A stretch of 64,000 bases of DNA from Clostridia bacterium. GTDB lineage: Bacteria > Bacillota > Clostridia > Oscillospirales > Acutalibacteraceae. Shown here in pieces: positions 60,181 to 64,000 of this stretch; positions within the stretch are counted from its first letter, which is position 1; each line of letters starts with the position of its first letter. The translations under genes and the position numbers were made by a program. The notes beneath the pieces were generated by a model that made no database searches, was not told where the DNA came from, and worked only from the letters and a program-made list of their open reading frames with translations. The stretch covers positions 62,001 to 126,000 of the forward strand of contig JAFTWB010000006.1 in NCBI GenBank assembly GCA_017465505.1, in the 5' to 3' direction.

Positions 60181-61339
60181 AGCTTTAGACCGTGAGTATA
60201 TAATGGGAACATACTCACGGTTTCCTCTTACCCTTACAAAAGGCAAAGGCTCAAAAGTCTACGACGATGAGGGTAAGGAATATATCGACTTAGGAAGTGG
60301 CATTGCCGTAAATGCTTTCGGTATTGCTGATGATGAGTGGGTGAGTGCAGTTACAAAGCAGCTTACCACTTTACAGCACACTTCCAACTTGTATTTCACA
60401 GAGCCTTGTGCTAATCTTGCCAGAGTTCTTTGTGAAAGAACAGGTATGAGCAAGGTGTTTTTCTCAAACAGCGGTGCAGAGGCTAATGAGTGTGCTATTA
60501 AGACCGCAAGAAAATATGCCGCTGAAAATCTCCCCGAGCTTAACCCTGTTATGCTCACTCTGGTAAATTCTTTCCACGGCAGAACAATTGCAACTATCTC
60601 TGCCACAGGTCAGGATGTTTTCCACAAGGATTTCAAGCCTTTGGTTGAGGGTTTTGCCTATACCCCTGCAAACGATATAGAAGCACTTGAGAAAAACGTA
60701 AAGGAGCTTAAGCCTTTTGCAGTGATGTTTGAGTGTGTTCAGGGTGAGGGTGGCGTTCTTCCTCTTGAAAAGGATTTTGTTGACAAAATCCTTGAGCTTT
60801 CCAAAGAGTATGGCTTCCTTGTTATCTGCGACGAGGTTCAGACTGGTAACGGCAGAACAGGCGAGCTCTATTCCTTTATGAATTTCGGCTTTACTCCCGA
60901 TATTTTTTCCACCGCAAAGGGTCTTGGCGGCGGTCTTCCCATTGGTGCAACCGTATTTTCCGAAAAAGTAGCTCAGGCTATGAAATCAGGAGATCACGGC
61001 TCAACCTTCGGCGGTAACCCCGTAGCCTGTGCAGGTGCTCTCAATATTATTGAGCGTATTGACGACAAACTTCTCTCTGAGGTTCGTGTAAAATCAGAGT
61101 ATATTATAAATGAGCTCAAAGACGCCAAGGGTGTTAAGTCTGTCAGTGGAATGGGTCTTATGCTTGGCATTGAAACCGAAAAAGACGCAGGGGAGATTAT
61201 CGCCGACTGTATGGCAGATGGTGTTCTTGTTATTAAGGCAAAGACAAAAGTAAGACTTCTTCCTGCTCTCAATATTCCTATGGAAGACCTTAAAAAGGCA
61301 GTAGAAATCATTAAAACAAATATTGCGAAAGGCGTGTAA
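60164..61339 (+). CDS. argD: Acetylornithine aminotransferase
   Basis: Product of 391 residues, PLP-dependent class III. It transaminates N-acetylglutamate semialdehyde. Conserved features are FFSNSGAEANECAIKTARKY (near 100-119), SFHGRTIATISATGQ, ICDEVQTGNGRTG, and the PLP-lysine in STAKGLGGGLPIG (near residue 246). The start is ATG 60164, after GCGGAGG within argB. A second ATG at 60170 is possible. Confidence 0.97.
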   Translation: MTMNVKALDREYIMGTYSRFPLTLTKGKGSKVYDDEGKEYIDLGSGIAVNAFGIADDEWVSAVTKQLTTLQHTSNLYFTEPCANLARVLCERTGMSKVFFSNSGAEANECAIKTARKYAAENLPELNPVMLTLVNSFHGRTIATISATGQDVFHKDFKPLVEGFAYTPANDIEALEKNVKELKPFAVMFECVQGEGGVLPLEKDFVDKILELSKEYGFLVICDEVQTGNGRTGELYSFMNFGFTPDIFSTAKGLGGGLPIGATVFSEKVAQAMKSGDHGSTFGGNPVACAGALNIIERIDDKLLSEVRVKSEYIINELKDAKGVKSVSGMGLMLGIETEKDAGEIIADCMADGVLVIKAKTKVRLLPALNIPMEDLKKAVEIIKTNIAKGV

Positions 61340-61345
61340 CTTATT

Positions 61346-62338
61346 ATGAATCTTAAGGGCAAAAGCTTTTTAAAGCTTCTTGATTATACCCCTGATGAAA
61401 TTGAATATCTCATAGATTTGGCTGCAAAGCTTAAAGCCGAAAAAAAGAGCGGCATAAAGCACAGACTTTGCGAAGGCAAGAACATTGCCCTTATTTTCGA
61501 AAAAACCAGTACCCGTACCCGTTGCAGCTTTGAGGTTGCGGCTTATGATTTGGGTATGAATGTTACATATCTTGACCCCACAGGCTCTCAGATGGGCAAG
61601 AAGGAGTCTATCGCAGACACTGCACGAGTGCTGGGCGGAATTTATGACGCTATTGAGTACCGCGGCTTTGGTCAGGAAACTGTTGAAGCTTTGGGCAAAT
61701 ACGCAGGTGTGCCTGTTTATAACGGTCTTACCGACGAATTTCACCCCACACAGATTCTTGCAGACTTCCTTACTATCAAAGAACAGTTTGGCAAGCTTAA
61801 GGGTATAAACTTTGTATATATGGGCGACGCCCGTTTCAATATGGGCAACTCTCTTATGGTTGGTTGTGCAAAGATGGGTCTTAACTTCACTGCCTGTGCT
61901 CCCGAAAAATATTTCCCCAACAAGGAGCTTGTTGCTCAGTGTGAGGAAATTGCCAAGGAAACAGGTGCAACCCTCAACTTTGAAACCGACCCCAAAAAGG
62001 CAGTAGAAAACGCCGATGTTATTTACACCGACGTTTGGGTTTCTATGGGTGAACCTACTGATGTCTGGAAAGAGCGAATTGATGAGCTCCTGCCTTATCA
62101 GGTTAACGACACTCTTATGAACAACGCCAAGGACACAACTGTGTTTATGCATTGCCTGCCTGCTTTCCATAACCTTGAAACCACAGTTGGCAAAGAGGTG
62201 GGGGAGAAATTCGGCTTAGAGGCTCTGGAGGTTACTGATTCTGTTTTCGAAAGCGAAAAGTCAATAGTTTTCAAAGAAGCAGAAAACCGTATGCACACAA
62301 TCAAGGCAGTAATTGCCGCAACTCTCAGCGATATCTGA
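61346..62338 (+). CDS. argF: Ornithine carbamoyltransferase
   Basis: Product of 330 residues. It makes citrulline from ornithine and carbamoyl phosphate. Motifs are the carbamoyl phosphate loop [19 protein letters not shown] (near 51-69), [12 protein letters not shown] (near 133-144) and the ornithine-binding HCLPAFHN with catalytic Cys (near 271-278). It is the last gene of the arginine operon. The stop codon lies only 7 bases before the inverted-repeat element at 62346. Confidence 0.97.
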   Translation: MNLKGKSFLKLLDYTPDEIEYLIDLAAKLKAEKKSGIKHRLCEGKNIALIFEKTSTRTRCSFEVAAYDLGMNVTYLDPTGSQMGKKESIADTARVLGGIYDAIEYRGFGQETVEALGKYAGVPVYNGLTDEFHPTQILADFLTIKEQFGKLKGINFVYMGDARFNMGNSLMVGCAKMGLNFTACAPEKYFPNKELVAQCEEIAKETGATLNFETDPKKAVENADVIYTDVWVSMGEPTDVWKERIDELLPYQVNDTLMNNAKDTTVFMHCLPAFHNLETTVGKEVGEKFGLEALEVTDSVFESEKSIVFKEAENRMHTIKAVIAATLSDI

Positions 62339-62390
62339 CAAAAACAAGGTCGTCTTTTGAGGCACACTTCGTAAGGAAGTGTGCCTCAGC

Positions 62391-62485
62391 TATATTCGTG
62401 CTTCACACGAGCGATATATCTTCGATGCTATATGCGGCGAGCCGCACGATATACGGCTTTCGCCGTGCGAAATGTCACGAATATA
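62391..62485. repeat. Long-range stem enclosing two small hairpins
   Basis: TATATTCGTG (62391-62400) is the reverse complement of CACGAATATA (62476-62485). They enclose TGCGGC-GA-GCCGCA (62433-62446) and ACGGC-TTTC-GCCGT (62453-62466). As RNA or single-stranded DNA this would fold into a multi-branched structure. Confidence 0.6.
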
Positions 62486-62613
62486 ATATCGTGAAAGCAA
62501 AGAGCTTTTATATCGCTTTTGCCCTAAGGCAAAAATATCGTTGCAAACGCAGTTTGCAATATCGCTTATACATATAGTAAAAGTTTTGTATATCTCCAAG
62601 TTTGTAACCCACT

Positions 62614-62648
62614 ATGACACTTTCAGTTAGTGAAAGTGTCATTTTTTT
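62614..62648 (+). terminator. Terminator-like hairpin inside the element
   Basis: ATGACACTTTC (62614-62624) and GAAAGTGTCAT (62632-62642) are perfect 11-bp arms around AGTTAGT, followed by a run of seven T. It may terminate transcripts of the arginine operon that read through the element. Confidence 0.7.
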
Positions 62649-62801
62649 GAATAAAAAACCGGAGACTACTTTTTTACGAAGTGTCTCTTTTACAGGCGAC
62701 CTTTTCTTTATCCCTAAAATGTATTTTTTGTACCTGAATTGTAGAATTTTTTGAAATAATGTGTTATAGTAATAATACAATATAAAATAAGGATTTTGGA
62801 T

Positions 62802-63668
62802 ATGAGAAAGAAGAAGAATCAAGGACTAATTGTCTTGCTTTTAATATTGATTGTTACCATTGCACTTTCGTTTTTGGTTGGCGGATGTATAAAGTCTTGC
62901 AGTGGCTCAAATGATGATAACAACGAAACAACACCACCCGTTCCTTTTGAAACAGACCCTGTTTTTGCAGAGGTTACTACTGGAGAGGCTGTGCCTTCAG
63001 ACCCAATGGAAAAGCTTGCGTTGTTTGCACATAAGAACGGAATTTCTATTGAAGAGTATCCTGATTTTCTTGTGGATTTTATGAAAAAATATCCTCAGAC
63101 CACCGATTTTGTCCTTAATTACCCTTTAATTAAGGCAAATCCTCCTCAGATTGATTTGTCAGATGATGTAGACTCTCTGACAGTTCCTCAATACATTCAG
63201 TGGGATGAGCGTTGGGGATATATCCCTTATGGTGATGGTGTAATCGCCAATACAGGTTGCGGTCCGACTTGTCTTTCTATGGTATGTGTCTATCTTCTTG
63301 ATGACCCCGAGCTTTCTCCTGCATACATTGCAGATTTCAGCGAGAGAAACGGCTTTTGTGAGCCGGGCAACGGAAGTGCCTGGACTCTTATCTCAGAAGG
63401 CGGCGAGTATCTTGGGCTTAATGTTGAAGAATTGCCACTTGTTGAGAGCATAGTTATTGATGAGCTCCTTTCAGATCACCCTGTTATATGTGTTGTTGGT
63501 CCCGGAGATTTTACCGACGGCGGTCATTTCATTGTAATGACAGAGTATGTTGACGGTATGATTAAAATCAACGACCCCAACAGCATAGAAAACAGCGAAA
63601 AGCTCTGGAGCTTTGACGATATTTCAGAACAGATAAACAATCTTTGGGCTTGCAGTAAAGCATACTGA
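62802..63668 (+). CDS. C39-like (papain-fold) peptidase lipoprotein
   Basis: Product of 288 residues from ATG 62802, with AAGGA 8 bases upstream. The in-frame TTG at 62796 is too close to that site. A membrane segment ends in LVGGC, a possible lipobox, followed by an acidic Thr-Pro-rich linker. The C-terminal domain (about 125-288) is of the peptidase_C39_2 family. The catalytic Cys is in NTGCGPTCLSM (near 155), the His in GGHFIVM, and the Asp/Asn in INDPNS. Such enzymes cut extracellular peptides or cell-wall linked substrates. Target unknown. Confidence 0.85.
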   Translation: MRKKKNQGLIVLLLILIVTIALSFLVGGCIKSCSGSNDDNNETTPPVPFETDPVFAEVTTGEAVPSDPMEKLALFAHKNGISIEEYPDFLVDFMKKYPQTTDFVLNYPLIKANPPQIDLSDDVDSLTVPQYIQWDERWGYIPYGDGVIANTGCGPTCLSMVCVYLLDDPELSPAYIADFSERNGFCEPGNGSAWTLISEGGEYLGLNVEELPLVESIVIDELLSDHPVICVVGPGDFTDGGHFIVMTEYVDGMIKINDPNSIENSEKLWSFDDISEQINNLWACSKAY

Positions 63669-63674
63669 AAAATT

Positions 63675-63716
63675 AAGGCATACTTTCCAAATCAGGAAAG
63701 TATGCCTTCTTTTTTT
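63675..63716. terminator. Bidirectional terminator between the peptidase and gpsA
   Basis: AAGGCATACTTTCC (63675-63688) and GGAAAGTATGCCTT (63695-63708) are perfect 14-bp arms around a 6-base loop. A T-run (63710-63716) follows on the plus strand. On the minus strand the gpsA stop codon lies just upstream. Confidence 0.92.
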
Positions 63717-64000
63717 ATTTAATTCTGAATTCTCTCTTAACCTTTCTGTCGAAAAGCTCATCAATGGCGTCTGCAACCTTTTTGTCTTCAAAAAGAACAT
63801 TGTAGCAAGCTCTGACAATGGGCATATCTACATCATATTCCTGAGAAAGCTTAACAAGTGCCTTGGTGGTCATAACACCTTCAGCCAGCTTTTCGAACTT
63901 GTTGCCGCTGACAAAAGCTTCGCCGTACATTCGGTTGTGGCTCCACTTTGAAAAAAGAGTTGCTTCATAATCGCCTAAATGACAAAGTCCATAGGCAGAC
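63715..64000 (-). CDS. gpsA: Glycerol-3-phosphate dehydrogenase, C-terminal part (runs off right edge)
   Basis: The minus-strand frame is open from the window edge to the TAA at 63717-63715, about 94 codons. It contains the GpsA C-terminal motif, here GLCHLGDYEATLFSKWSHNR followed by MYG, matching the GLxGxGDlxxT...SRNrxxG pattern. It then has KLAEGVMTTKALVKLSQEY and ends FDRKVKREFRIK. The enzyme makes sn-glycerol-3-phosphate for phospholipids with NAD(P)H. The N-terminal NAD-binding domain lies outside the window. The change of SRN to SHN in the motif is slightly unusual. Confidence 0.9.
   Translation of the reverse strand, partial: SAYGLCHLGDYEATLFSKWSHNRMYGEAFVSGNKFEKLAEGVMTTKALVKLSQEYDVDMPIVRACYNVLFEDKKVADAIDELFDRKVKREFRIK

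Larger units (their letters stand above)
62346..62703. mobile_element. Hairpin-array element with terminal inverted repeats (MITE-like)
   Basis: The element is bounded by AAGGTCG (62346-62352) and CGACCTT (62697-62703). Inside each end is a related hairpin: GAGGCACACTT/AAGTGTGCCTC (62359-62387) on the left and GAGAC-ACTT/AAGT-GTCTC (62662-62687, one bulge) on the right. The two ends read almost alike on opposite strands, sharing ACACTTCGTAA. Between them is a chain of small perfect hairpins (62433-62446, 62453-62466, 62517-62534, 62541-62559) separated by CGATAT in the left half and ATATCG in the right half, and a T-tailed hairpin at 62614-62648. There is no ORF of note. It is probably a non-autonomous mobile element, but no target duplication was identified. 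Confidence 0.6.

Noticed and set aside
61370-62170. Minus-strand ORF of 266 codons opposite argF
   Set aside because: It is antisense to the intact argF gene. The translation is Cys/His-rich, as expected of a reversed coding frame, and there is no promoter or ribosome binding site.
62401-62470. Possible tRNA-like or structured RNA gene
   Set aside because: The hairpins do not form a cloverleaf, and no anticodon or T-loop sequence is present.
62391-62580. Possible CRISPR array
   Set aside because: The repeated units are short hairpins of different sequence joined by a six-base linker. There are no identical 25-37 base repeats with equal-length spacers and no cas genes.
62508-62822. Minus-strand ORF of 104 codons across the hairpin element
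   Set aside because: It spans palindromic repeats and low-complexity Tyr/Lys-rich sequence, and no ribosome binding site or homology is visible.

Overview
The window looks like a chromosomal segment of a spore-forming, anaerobic Clostridia bacterium, most likely from the Oscillospiraceae/Ruminococcaceae. The evidence is a set of endospore genes (SpoIVA, a SipL-like LysM protein, SpoVB/YabM, YabP, YabQ, WhiA), a secreted dockerin protein with a starch-binding-like module, a Na+-translocating decarboxylase, HprK, and AT-rich Gram-positive style promoters and ribosome binding sites. Most genes lie on the plus strand with very short gaps. I found no tRNA, rRNA, CRISPR array, prophage or transposase gene.

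Positions 1-12,400 are accessory. The left edge cuts a minus-strand VUT/YhhQ-type transporter whose leader carries a preQ1-I-like riboswitch and a terminator hairpin. Divergent from it is an SOS unit (Y-family polymerase plus YolD) with LexA boxes. Next comes a module that appears to be wired together: a minus-strand gene for a secreted CBM/dockerin protein, a minus-strand GHKL kinase and LytTR regulator pair, and a plus-strand operon of two paralogous sugar-binding lipoproteins, two MalF/MalG-type permeases, an adaptor-like membrane protein and a MacB-like permease. The same 13-bp direct repeat, at a 21-bp period and at identical distance from the promoter, sits upstream of both the dockerin gene and the transport operon. 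The two-component system encoded between them is the obvious candidate regulator.

Positions 12,400-25,040 hold sipL-spoIVA, decarboxylase gamma and beta subunits, a CpsC/CpsD capsule-regulation pair, a type Ic aspartate aminotransferase, a divergent SecD with a shortened SecF-like partner, a metal ABC transporter (ATPase and permease), and a minus-strand DUF421/DUF4363 pair.

Positions 25,250-46,260 are one long co-directional run of core genes: hprK, PHP phosphoesterase, murB, rapZ, whiA, xseB, ispA, dxs, tlyA, nadK, argR, recN, recJ, relA, dtd, a metallo-hydrolase, hemZ, a small unknown gene, spoVB/yabM and mazG. Positions 46,300-51,330 continue with HU, the yabO-yabP-yabQ-divIC-yabR cluster known from Bacillus, long-form HPF, a THUMP-domain rRNA methyltransferase and an orphan substrate-binding lipoprotein.

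Positions 51,400-53,400 are groESL with a perfect CIRCE operator, followed by a small lipoprotein gene. Positions 54,476-62,338 are a complete arginine operon argGHCJBDF behind ARG boxes, and its likely repressor ArgR is also in the window. Directly after argF lies a 358-bp element of nested hairpins with terminal inverted repeats, which looks like a non-autonomous mobile element. The window ends with a C39-like lipoprotein and the 3' part of gpsA on the minus strand.
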